Of a stretch of 59,506 nt of DNA, positions 52,778 to 59,506 are shown piece after piece. Source of the DNA: Cloacibacillus sp. (GTDB taxonomy: Bacteria; Synergistota; Synergistia; Synergistales; Synergistaceae); the NCBI RefSeq assembly GCF_020860125.1, contig NZ_JAJBUX010000068.1, positions 1 through 59,506 of the forward strand. Direction: 5' to 3'. Numbering within the stretch: the stretch's first letter is position 1; every line of letters starts with the position of its first letter. The notes beneath the pieces were generated by a model. That model saw only the letters and a list, made by a program, of their open reading frames with translations, made no database searches and was not told where the DNA came from. A program made the translations under genes and the position numbers.

Positions 52778-53488
52778 CTACTTCCGTTCGAACTCTTCGC
52801 TCAGAGTGTGGTTCACTGCGCGGCCCTTGGGCTGCCTGTAGCTGTTTTCGAGCATATTCACCGCGACGAGCACGATGAAGGAGATCACCAGATTCACCAT
52901 TACCCACTTATAGGCCGCCGCGTCGTTGCCCTCGCGCCAAAGCTGATAGACCGTCGTCGAGATCGTCGCCGTACGTCCCGGGATATAGCCGGTGACCATC
53001 GTCGTCGCGCCATATTCACCGAGGGCGCGCGCGAAGGCCAGCACCGTCGCCGCGAGAATGCCGTCCTTACAGTTCGGCACCATGATATGCCAGAAAATAT
53101 AAGTGTTTGAAAGCCCCAGAGTTTGGGCGCTGTAGGTTAGATTATGGTCGAAGCCGTCAAAGGCTCCGCGTACCGTGCGGTACATCAGCGGGAAAGTCAC
53201 GATCGCCGTCGCGAAGATCGCCGAATACCAGGTCATCGTGAGACGGAAGCCGAAAAGATCCATCACGACGGAGCCGATCGGTCCGAGCGGCCCGATCGTC
53301 TTCAGCAGGAAAAAACCGACCACCGTCGGCGGCAGTACCATCGGCAGCGTCAGCAGACAGTCCAGCACCCCCTTTGTGAACTTTGAGGTCTTAGAGATAT
53401 AATAGGCGGCGCAGATGCCGGTAAAAAAAGTTAAAAAGGTAGAAATCCCCGCGATCCTCAGCGAGTTATATAAAGGAAACCAATCCAA
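52778..53488 (-). CDS. modB: Molybdate ABC transporter permease
   Basis: A 236-residue permease of about six helices. It has the ModB patterns LPMVLPPTVVGFFLL and the EAA-type loop YSAQTLGLSNTYIFWHIMVPNCKDGILAATVLAFARALGEYGATTMV, with GEYGA typical of molybdate and sulfate permeases. It lies between the binding protein and the ATPase genes on the same strand. Confidence 0.94.
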   Translation of the reverse strand: MDWFPLYNSLRIAGISTFLTFFTGICAAYYISKTSKFTKGVLDCLLTLPMVLPPTVVGFFLLKTIGPLGPIGSVVMDLFGFRLTMTWYSAIFATAIVTFPLMYRTVRGAFDGFDHNLTYSAQTLGLSNTYIFWHIMVPNCKDGILAATVLAFARALGEYGATTMVTGYIPGRTATISTTVYQLWREGNDAAAYKWVMVNLVISFIVLVAVNMLENSYRQPKGRAVNHTLSEEFERK

Positions 53489-53645
53489 AAAACGTCACTC
53501 CCCGCGGCCTGAACGCCGCCCGTTATTCTAAATCAATAGATAAAAAAAAGCCAATCATCAAGCCGCCGCGTCCGGCGGCCCCGCCAGCCTTACGGCGCGA
53601 AACAGAGGCTTGTCTGCCATGCCTACTGCCGTTTGCTTAATAAAA

Positions 53646-53671
53646 AAGGGACCGATATGTTTCGGCCCCTT
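53646..53671 (-). terminator. Hairpin between modA and modB
   Basis: A 10-bp stem with one mismatch (53646-53655 with 53662-53671), followed on the minus strand by TTTTTTATTAAG. It probably causes partial termination, giving more binding protein than permease, as is usual in such operons. Confidence 0.7.
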
Positions 53672-53709
53672 CACACGAGGAGAGAGGAGAAGTCCTATTT
53701 GCCTGAATA

Positions 53710-54477
53710 TTACTTCTCCGGAATAGCAAATCCTATCTTCTTAAATACGTTCGCGCAGGCGTCGCTCTTGAGGAACTTCACAAAAGCTTCGGCTGCCGCC
53801 TTATTCTTCGAATCCTTCATGATTGCCGCGGGATAGACGATCGGCTTATGCGTATCCTTCGGCGCCGAAGCTACCACCTCGACCGCGTCCGAGGTGGCCG
53901 CGTCGGTGCTGTAAACTACGCCGCAGCTGACTGCCGCCGCCGCCGTCTGCGCAAGGACCTCTTTGACGTTGCTTGCGAAGGTGATCTTATTCTCGGATTT
54001 CAGCTTGTCCCAGAGCCCCATATTCTTGAAAATCTCTTCCGAATACTGTCCCACGGGAACGTCGGAGTTGCCGAGGGCGATCAGCTTCACCTTGTCGGTG
54101 ACGACATCCGAGAAATTATTGATGCCGGTCGCGTTCTTGCCCTTGGGAACGATAAGGACGACCTTATTGGCGACGATGTTGAAACGTGTTCCCGGCATTA
54201 CGAATTTGTCGTTGATCGCGTTCATCTGCTTCTGTCCGGCGGAGATGAAGATGTCGCACTCCGCGCCCTGCTCGATCTGCGTCTTAAGCGTGCCGCTGGA
54301 GTCGAAGTTGTAGACGATCTTTACGTTGGGGTCTGCCTTCTGGTACATCTGCGCGATCTGGTTCATAGATTCCATCATCGAGGCCGCCGCAAAGACGGAA
54401 AGTTCTGTCGCCGCGAAGACGGGGGCCGCCGTGAGAATCACGGCGCAAACCAGCGCTAAAAACGATAATTTCTTCAT
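53710..54477 (-). CDS. modA: Molybdate ABC transporter substrate-binding protein
   Basis: A 255-residue exported protein with signal peptide (MKKLSFLALVCAVILTAAPVFA, cut near VFA). The ModA entry LSVFAAASMMESMNQIA supplies the oxyanion-binding Ser, followed by FDSSGTLKTQIEQGAECDIFISAG and GNSDVPVGQY. It is the first gene of the mod operon. A 30-bp palindrome lies 71 bases upstream of its start. Molybdate versus tungstate preference cannot be separated by eye. Confidence 0.94.
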   Translation of the reverse strand: MKKLSFLALVCAVILTAAPVFAATELSVFAAASMMESMNQIAQMYQKADPNVKIVYNFDSSGTLKTQIEQGAECDIFISAGQKQMNAINDKFVMPGTRFNIVANKVVLIVPKGKNATGINNFSDVVTDKVKLIALGNSDVPVGQYSEEIFKNMGLWDKLKSENKITFASNVKEVLAQTAAAAVSCGVVYSTDAATSDAVEVVASAPKDTHKPIVYPAAIMKDSKNKAAAEAFVKFLKSDACANVFKKIGFAIPEK

Positions 54478-54548
54478 AAAATTCGCTCCTTTATCTTCTG
54501 TATATCGCGGCTGGCCGCCGCATAAGAAGATTATATATCGTCGCGGCC

Positions 54549-54578
54549 TTTATTGCAATGTACTTGCATTGCAATAAA
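54549..54578. promoter_or_regulatory. 30-bp palindromic operator candidate upstream of modA
   Basis: TTTATTGCAATG (54549-54560) and its perfect inverse (54567-54578) flank a 6-base centre. The site lies in the modA leader or promoter. The half-site differs from the Escherichia coli ModE site. The rest of the 483-base gap is AT-rich and holds the promoter and GGAGGGG ribosome site for the plus-strand glutamine-synthetase gene. Confidence 0.5.
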
Positions 54579-54960
54579 AATATAAAAGACGTGGCGATAA
54601 TACAAAAAATAGTTGACAAAGGTAAAATACGCCGTGATTTATCACGAAATAGGGCAAAGGCAGGAAAACTGGGGAAAACCAGCAGTCGTCATGAAAACGG
54701 TATCTTTTTTATCAACAGGCAATGGCCGCGCCGCGCATGAGCGCCCTTTTTGCGGCTGCTGTAATCATATTTGCTGCGATGGACGATTTTAAATGTCACG
54801 GTGTCAGCAGATGCGATAATCCGCGGAGATAATTCCCTCTATCACTGAAATGAGGCACTTTGATTTACGAGGCATTCGTGATACACTAACCAGGCCCACA
54901 GCTGACAATATAACATTTGGCTCCGATAGTAAGTAAAAAAATTTTTCTGGAGGGGTAACA

Positions 54961-56313
54961 ATGCAACTGGAACGGTATAACGGCCACATAGAAGAGGCTG
55001 ACTTTCTCAACTTGCTGATGGTGGACATCGCTGGTAATATCCGCAGCGTATCTCTGCCTCACGGGTATGTCTCCGACAAGGTGCTTCGGGAGGGCATCGG
55101 CTTCGACGCCTCGAACTACGGCTACGCGAAGGTGAACAACTCGGACATGGTTGCGATCCCTGACATGTCCACCGCTTTCTTTGAGCTCCGCGACGATTAC
55201 AAGACGCTGCATGTGCTCTGCGACGTCGTCTCGACGGAGCGCGAGACTTTCGACCAGTATCCGCGGAACGTCATCCGCAACGCGCAGAAGTTCCTGCGCG
55301 ACAATAAGATCGCCGACACGGCGAAGGTGCTCGTCGAACTTGAGTACTATGTATTTGAGGAGGCGGAGTACGCGAGCGGCATCGAAGGGGCCTTCTATCG
55401 CGTTAAGTCCTCCGAAGGGCTTGGCGAAGGCTACAATGACAAGCCGCGCGTCGGCTTGCACGGGGCTTACCACCGCATGCCGCCCGACGACAGCTACATG
55501 GATTTCCGCAACGAGACGGTGCATCTTATGGAGGTGCTCGGCATCCCCGTGAAGTACCATCATCACGAGGTGGCGGTCTCCCAGCTGGAGATAGAGCTCG
55601 ACTTCATGGATATGGCGCATGCCGCGGACATGGTTTCGCTCGCGAAGTGGATAATCCGCCAGGTCGCTTCGGAGTGGGGGCTGTGCGTCACCTTTATGCC
55701 CAAGCCTCTCTACAAGATGCCGGGCAACGGGATGCACGTCCATCAGTTTCTTGAAAAGGATGGAAAGTCGATATTCCCCGGCGACGTGCTCTTCAGCCTT
55801 TCACAGGAGGGACTCGCCTACATCGCGGGCATGCTTTCACACAGCCTTACAGGCAGTCTGCTTGCCTTCGCCTGCCCCAGTACGAACAGCTACCGCCGCC
55901 TCGTTCAGGGTTACGAAGCGCCGGTCTCCGCTACCTTTGCGAAGGGCTCGCGCGCGGCCGCGGTACGTATTCCCGGATATGTGAAAAAAGAGGAGACGTG
56001 CGTTGAATACCGTACCGGCGACGCCTCGTGCAACCTCTACTTCTTCCTCGCGGCGATGGTGCTCGCGGGCGCGGACGGCATAATCAGGAAGATGGACCCC
56101 GTGGCGCTCGGCTACCAGAGCCAGGACGCGAAAGAGGAGCTTACCTTCCCGCTCAACCTCAACGCCGTGCTTGACGGTGTGGAAAAAGACAAAGAATACC
56201 TCGCTCCCGCCTTCCCGGAGAAGCTCATCGAACTCTGGACGAAGGCCAAGCGCGCAGAGGCGGAGTACATCTATAACGCGCCGACGCCGCAGGAATATGA
56301 GCTCTACTTTTAA
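54961..56313 (+). CDS. Glutamine synthetase family protein (type I-like)
   Basis: A 450-residue ATP-dependent carboxylate-amine ligase. Conserved blocks are LVELEYYVFEEAEY (metal Glu), HHHEVAVSQLEIELDF (two metal Glu), GNGMHVHQF (metal His), CPSTNSYRRLVQGYEAPV, RAAAVRIPG (ATP and substrate Arg) and EYRTGDASCNLYFFLAA. Several usually fixed positions vary: NGSGMH becomes PGNGMH, FDGSS becomes FDASN, and RxPDxxxNPY becomes RTGDxxxNLY. It may be an ordinary GlnA variant or a gamma-glutamyl ligase acting on another amine. Adenylylation control cannot be judged. A terminator follows at 56338. Confidence 0.85.
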   Translation: MQLERYNGHIEEADFLNLLMVDIAGNIRSVSLPHGYVSDKVLREGIGFDASNYGYAKVNNSDMVAIPDMSTAFFELRDDYKTLHVLCDVVSTERETFDQYPRNVIRNAQKFLRDNKIADTAKVLVELEYYVFEEAEYASGIEGAFYRVKSSEGLGEGYNDKPRVGLHGAYHRMPPDDSYMDFRNETVHLMEVLGIPVKYHHHEVAVSQLEIELDFMDMAHAADMVSLAKWIIRQVASEWGLCVTFMPKPLYKMPGNGMHVHQFLEKDGKSIFPGDVLFSLSQEGLAYIAGMLSHSLTGSLLAFACPSTNSYRRLVQGYEAPVSATFAKGSRAAAVRIPGYVKKEETCVEYRTGDASCNLYFFLAAMVLAGADGIIRKMDPVALGYQSQDAKEELTFPLNLNAVLDGVEKDKEYLAPAFPEKLIELWTKAKRAEAEYIYNAPTPQEYELYF

Positions 56314-56337
56314 TTAAAAATAGATAAAAAGATAAAG

Positions 56338-56370
56338 AAAGCGCCTCCCCTTGAAAAAGGGAGGCGCTTT
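56338..56370. terminator. Bidirectional terminator
   Basis: A perfect 12-bp stem (56338-56349 with 56359-56370) with A and T flanks, between the glutamine-synthetase gene and the convergent M14-type gene. Confidence 0.9.
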
Positions 56371-56402
56371 CGCTTTCTTGTGTATTGTGCCTTGCGAAGA
56401 AT

Positions 56403-57344
56403 CTAGCGGCAGACTCCAACGGCGGCGACGAAGTCCTTCTCGGACATCGCGGCGCTCTCCGACATAAAGAGCACCTTGCCGTCGATCGGCGCAAGGACCT
56501 TTTCCGTGGGTGTGCCGAAATAGTCGGTGAGCAGCCCGATCATCTGACCGCGCTTGACCATATCTCCCACGCTTACCCTCCGGTAGTGAATGCCGCGGCT
56601 TTTGGCGTACACCATCTCCATATTTTCAAATATCTGCGGCCTGCCCACCGGCTGAACGTTGCCGCGCAGGGTGCCGAAGCGGCGCAGGACATTTTTTATC
56701 CCTTCGGTATGGGTATTTACGCTGTCGGCTGACGCGATCCCCAGGCCTCCGGTCTGGAATAGGGCGGAGGGGATGCCGATGTTCTCGTAGACGCTGGCGT
56801 AGCAGGTGCCCTTATCGGACCAGCGCCCCTCCGTCTCCGTTATCATGATATTTGGCAGCCCGTAATAATAGGCCATCTCATGTGAACGGTCGTTGAGCTC
56901 TCCTTTTCTGCCGCGGTGATATATCGCGAACGGCGCGGATCTCTCCAGCACCTCGCCGCAATGGAGGTCCATATGATAGTCGGCCCCCTTTATTTCGTCG
57001 AATATCTTCGCCGCCAGCACGCCGTTATAGCTCCCCTTGGCCTTGCCCGGAAAGCTGCGGTTAAGATTGTTCTTGTCCAGCGGTGAAAATGATACGTTGC
57101 GTGATTCAAAGGCGGCGGTGTCACAGACGGTGATGATCTTTACGCTGCCCTTGATATCCGCCGGCGACAGCTCGCGGAACAGCTTTATCGCCGCCAGCAC
57201 GCCGCAGTATTCGCCGCCGTGTATCCCCGCGGTGACTACCGCGTCGGGTCCCTCGACGTCGCCGATCACAAGAGCGACGGGAAGCTCAATCTTTCTGCCG
57301 TCCTCTGTCTGGAATTGGAATAACTCTGTCTTTTTTCCTCCCAT
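56403..57344 (-). CDS. Succinylglutamate desuccinylase/aspartoacylase-family (M14) protein
   Basis: A 313-residue zinc-dependent deacylase. The zinc motif is AGIHGGEYCG (HxxE), followed by NNLNRSFPG (substrate Arg) and YHMDLHCGE (third zinc ligand). A C-terminal beta domain follows, from about residue 240. Members cleave N-acyl groups from amino acids such as N-acetyl-aspartate or N-succinyl-glutamate; which one is unknown. I chose the ATG at 57344, nine bases after GAGGGA; a TTG at 57365 overlaps that site. Confidence 0.88.
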   Translation of the reverse strand: MGGKKTELFQFQTEDGRKIELPVALVIGDVEGPDAVVTAGIHGGEYCGVLAAIKLFRELSPADIKGSVKIITVCDTAAFESRNVSFSPLDKNNLNRSFPGKAKGSYNGVLAAKIFDEIKGADYHMDLHCGEVLERSAPFAIYHRGRKGELNDRSHEMAYYYGLPNIMITETEGRWSDKGTCYASVYENIGIPSALFQTGGLGIASADSVNTHTEGIKNVLRRFGTLRGNVQPVGRPQIFENMEMVYAKSRGIHYRRVSVGDMVKRGQMIGLLTDYFGTPTEKVLAPIDGKVLFMSESAAMSEKDFVAAVGVCR

Positions 57345-57693
57345 TTCAACTTCCCTCTTTTTCAATATATTTTTTACCGAACTTGGAAAATATCAGTCCC
57401 CTGTGATATTTCCAATAGCTTTCGCAATTTTTTCTATTATTCTATTATCAGATAACTGACAAGAATAAAATTATAAAAAAGAGATAAAAAGGAGCCGGTA
57501 AATACAGCCCTCTTTATCCTGCTATCTACTTAATTCTCAGTCTGCACGGTGATACCAAGCAATACTTTAAAGCGGTGACTTTACAATGCCAAAATTATAT
57601 GCACATACACTCCAATACCCATTATACCTCAAATACGAAAATTTCTACGCTAAAAACAGTTGTCCGCAAGTTCGCTCGGCGCTGTATCTTCTA
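57345..57693. other. Intergenic region with inverted repeat at 57383-57415
   Basis: The 349-base gap upstream of the M14-type gene contains one notable element: TTGGAAAATATCA (57383-57395) paired with TGATATTTCCAA (57404-57415), a 12-bp near-perfect inverted repeat. It could be an operator or leader hairpin. AT-rich promoter-like DNA surrounds it; no gene was seen. Confidence 0.4.
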
Positions 57694-58245
57694 TCAAATC
57701 ACAGCGGAAGCGCTGCAAAGCAAAAGGCGCGTCTCCTCGTCGCTTGGGTTTTCCCAATGATGCGCCACGACGGCGTCATAATAGAGGAAATCACCCTCGT
57801 TCATCTCGTAGAGAAGGTCAAGGCCGTAAACGAAGCAGACCCTTCCCTTCAGTACATAAAAAAACTCATCGCCAGTGTGTGACCGCTTATCTCCCGTCAT
57901 CATCTTTGGCGGAATAGTCAGTATCACCGGCTGCATCCTAAACCTCTGATCCTGGACCAGATAACGGGCGGTGACATTTTCCTCGCCGCGGGCCAACACA
58001 CGAACAACATACCCCTCTCCGCACATAACGGGTGTGGGCGGCGGGACCTCCGTTGTCAGGGTCAGCGCCGAGACCGGTACATGAAAGGCCTCCGCGAGTT
58101 TTTGCAGACTTTCGATACTGGGGTTTGATTTATTGTTCTCCAGCTTTGAAAGCTGCGCTACGGAAATCTCACAAAGGTCGGAGAGTTCCGTTAGTGTCCA
58201 TCCGCTCTTTTTCCGATGGCTCTTTATTGTTTCGCCAAGCCTCAA
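57694..58245 (-). CDS. XRE-family regulator with C-terminal cupin domain
   Basis: A 183-residue regulator. Residues about 1-62 form a helix-turn-helix (TLTELSDLCEISVAQLSKLENNKSNPSIESLQKLAEAF) and 105-180 a cupin barrel (HTGDEFFYVLKGRVCFVY, NEGDFLYYDAVVAHHWEN). Relatives such as PuuR control amino-acid or polyamine catabolism. The start is TTG 58245 after GGGGGA. It lies one gap away from the M14-type gene and glutamine-synthetase gene; a link to gamma-glutamyl metabolism is possible but unproven. Confidence 0.9.
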   Translation of the reverse strand: MRLGETIKSHRKKSGWTLTELSDLCEISVAQLSKLENNKSNPSIESLQKLAEAFHVPVSALTLTTEVPPPTPVMCGEGYVVRVLARGEENVTARYLVQDQRFRMQPVILTIPPKMMTGDKRSHTGDEFFYVLKGRVCFVYGLDLLYEMNEGDFLYYDAVVAHHWENPSDEETRLLLCSASAVI

Positions 58246-58510
58246 GGTATAATCCCCCTATTTTCCGTTGACAAAAATTTTTCATCTCAGGAAAACAAAT
58301 ATAGTCTAACAAAACTTTTTGATAAGTCAAATCAAAAACCCTGTCAGAATGTGGTTTTTCATAATATATAGCAAAGTTTAGTATAAAAGTGATAATACGT
58401 CCATAGAAAAGTTGTGCATGGTGAACATTATCATATGAAAAAATACAGATATGGCGTAATATAATGATAAATGATACCTGTCACTATATGGAAAAGAGCG
58501 GGGTGCGGTT

Positions 58511-58999
58511 ATGAAGAATTTCGCCAAGTGTTATTTTGATATTGTGGGGATGCTGACGATCGGGGAGGAAGACGGAAAGCTGACCGATCTGCATTTTGAG
58601 ACCAGCGGCACGTATCCCCGCGGAGATTTGAATATGAACGAGACGCCGCTGCTTGCTGAGACCGGCCGGCAGCTCGGAGAATATTTTGAAGGCAAACGTA
58701 AATGTTTTGAGCTGCCGCTCGCGCCGAAGGGTACGCCCTTTCAGATGCGCTGCTGGGAGGCTTTGCAAAAGATACCATATGGTTCCACCGTGACTTACGG
58801 CGATATCGCGCGCGCCGTGGGCTCGCCTAAGGGGTTTCGCGCCGTGGGGCTGGCGAACAACAGAAACCCGATCGCGATAATCATCCCCTGCCACCGCGTC
58901 ATCGGCGCCAACGGCAAACTTGTAGGTTTCGGCGGCGGCCTTGACATGAAGAGCAATCTGCTGCTGCACGAAGCGCAATACGTAAATCGGCGTTTATAA
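58511..58999 (+). CDS. ogt: Methylated-DNA--protein-cysteine methyltransferase
   Basis: A 162-residue suicide DNA-repair protein that transfers alkyl groups from O6-alkylguanine to its own Cys. The active-site motif IIIPCHRVIG is intact, preceded by FRAVGLANNRNPIA (DNA-contact and Asn hinge) and YGSTVTYGDIA. The N-terminal domain is short, as in Ogt-type proteins. The final codons (NRRL and stop) lie inside the left arm of a 126-bp palindrome, so the repeat has supplied or replaced the 3' end. Confidence 0.94.
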   Translation: MKNFAKCYFDIVGMLTIGEEDGKLTDLHFETSGTYPRGDLNMNETPLLAETGRQLGEYFEGKRKCFELPLAPKGTPFQMRCWEALQKIPYGSTVTYGDIARAVGSPKGFRAVGLANNRNPIAIIIPCHRVIGANGKLVGFGGGLDMKSNLLLHEAQYVNRRL

Positions 59000-59109
59000 G
59001 CACGACTAACTTCATGACTGGGGGCTTGGTAATGCTCACCGCACTTTAGTGCGCCTCCGCTTACCAAGCCCCCAGTCATTTCGTTATTCGCACTTCTAAA
59101 CGCCGATTT
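58984..59109. repeat. 126-bp palindrome overlapping the 3' end of the ogt gene
   Basis: Three nested inverted repeats share one centre at 59046.5: outer arms 58984-59000/59093-59109 (17 bp, one mismatch), main arms 59014-59032/59061-59079 (19 bp, perfect) and a GCAC-TTTA-GTGC tip (59041-59052). The segments between outer and main arms also pair in part (7 of 13). It would fold into a long hairpin and terminate or protect transcripts. The design resembles a REP- or MITE-type element. Confidence 0.75.
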
Positions 59110-59150
59110 CCTTCGGGTAGGGAAAACGATAAATTACGATTTAGCTTTTC

Positions 59151-59417
59151 TTTTGACTTTGCCCTTAAAGGTGCCCTCTCAGAGGGAGCTCCCCGCGAAG
59201 CGGGGTGAGGGAGAGTTGACCTTAGGTCCTTCCGCGGCTTTTGCCGCGGGCTCTGTTTGGCGCGGTTTCCGCGCCAAACAGAGCAACACTCCTTCCGTCA
59301 GCCGCCAAAAACAGGCGGCCGACACCTCTGATGTAACTACCAGCCGAATCGCACGAAATCAAAGATTTCGGCTCTCTGGCCGCCTCAGAGAGGGAGGCTT
59401 AAAGGGCAAGTCAAAAA
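59151..59417. mobile_element. MITE-like repeat element with imperfect terminal inverted repeats
   Basis: A 267-bp non-coding element bounded by about 35-bp imperfect inverted repeats (59151-59185 and 59383-59417, beginning TTTTGACTTTGCCC and its inverse). Inside are a CCCCGC-GAA-GCGGGG hairpin and a 16-bp perfect hairpin (59250-59265/59269-59284). Flanking DNA shows a loose direct repeat (CCTTCG...GGGAAA...GATAAAT at about 59110-59153 and 59433-59475). No transposase is encoded. The 327-base open frame across it is a by-product of its composition. Confidence 0.6.
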
Positions 59418-59506
59418 CTAAACCGTTACTTACCTTCGATAAGGGAAATGATAAATCGCTGTTTATCTTTTTTCTATAAAAAATGTAAATAGGTTTTGTG
59501 AATTTT

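Noticed and set aside
59153..59479. 108-codon plus-strand frame at the right edge
   Set aside because: It is the translation of a hairpin-rich repeat element with no start signal.

Overview
The window looks like a chromosomal segment of an anaerobic, amino-acid- and organic-acid-fermenting bacterium. Two- and three-subunit organic acid and amino acid transporters, a glycyl radical enzyme, M20 and amidohydrolase peptidase-like genes, DUF3870 proteins and fairly high GC content together suggest Synergistota (Cloacibacillus-like). This assignment is inferred from gene content and has not been tested by marker genes; no rRNA, tRNA, phage or CRISPR was seen.

Layout. (1) 1-11.9 kb: a catabolic island, all on the plus strand. 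It holds the end of a TRAP permease, the TRAP binding protein, a glycyl radical enzyme (GRE) broken by a one-base frameshift, its activase, a DUF1932-type dehydrogenase, a PrpF-family isomerase, an aldehyde dehydrogenase and an aconitase-like LeuC/LeuD pair. A convergent RpiR regulator closes it. I read it as an uptake-plus-degradation route for a branched or unsaturated di- or tricarboxylate. The GRE has Tyr where the thiyl-radical Cys is expected. (2) 12-18 kb: a MATE transporter behind a leader hairpin, a PepSY protein with an OmpR-type two-component pair, a metallo-hydrolase gene interrupted by an in-frame TAG, and a YeiL-like regulator. (3) 18.2-20.6 kb: a methyltransferase and a zinc-macrodomain/SirTM pair for reversible protein ADP-ribosylation. 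(4) 20.6-28.8 kb: two peptide or amino-acid use modules, each with a transporter, a hydrolase and a DUF3870 protein; the second also encodes a 36-residue membrane protein. (5) 28.9-31.6 kb: an osmoprotectant-type ABC transporter. (6) 32-38.9 kb: a divergent locus with a GntR regulator and aminotransferase on one side, and aminotransferase, PLP racemase, homoserine-dehydrogenase-like enzyme and NhaC antiporter on the other. (7) 39-50.4 kb: assorted redox, repair and transport genes, a second YfcC/amidohydrolase/GntR module and a second copy of the homoserine-dehydrogenase-like gene. (8) 50.6-58.2 kb: a frameshifted epoxyqueuosine-reductase-like gene, a molybdate ABC operon behind a 30-bp palindrome, a glutamine-synthetase family gene, an M14-type deacylase and a cupin regulator. 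(9) 58.5-59.5 kb: a DNA alkyl-transferase gene whose 3' end lies inside a 126-bp palindrome, followed by a MITE-like element.

The strongest leads are the GRE island (unusual active site, frameshift, no identifiable known pathway), the minimal SirTM/macrodomain pair, the aminotransferase-racemase-dehydrogenase-antiporter operon, and the repeat elements at the right edge. Three genes are disrupted by single small lesions (one-base deletion, nonsense codon, 4-bp tandem duplication). Either the strain is shedding genes or the assembly has local errors; reads would decide.
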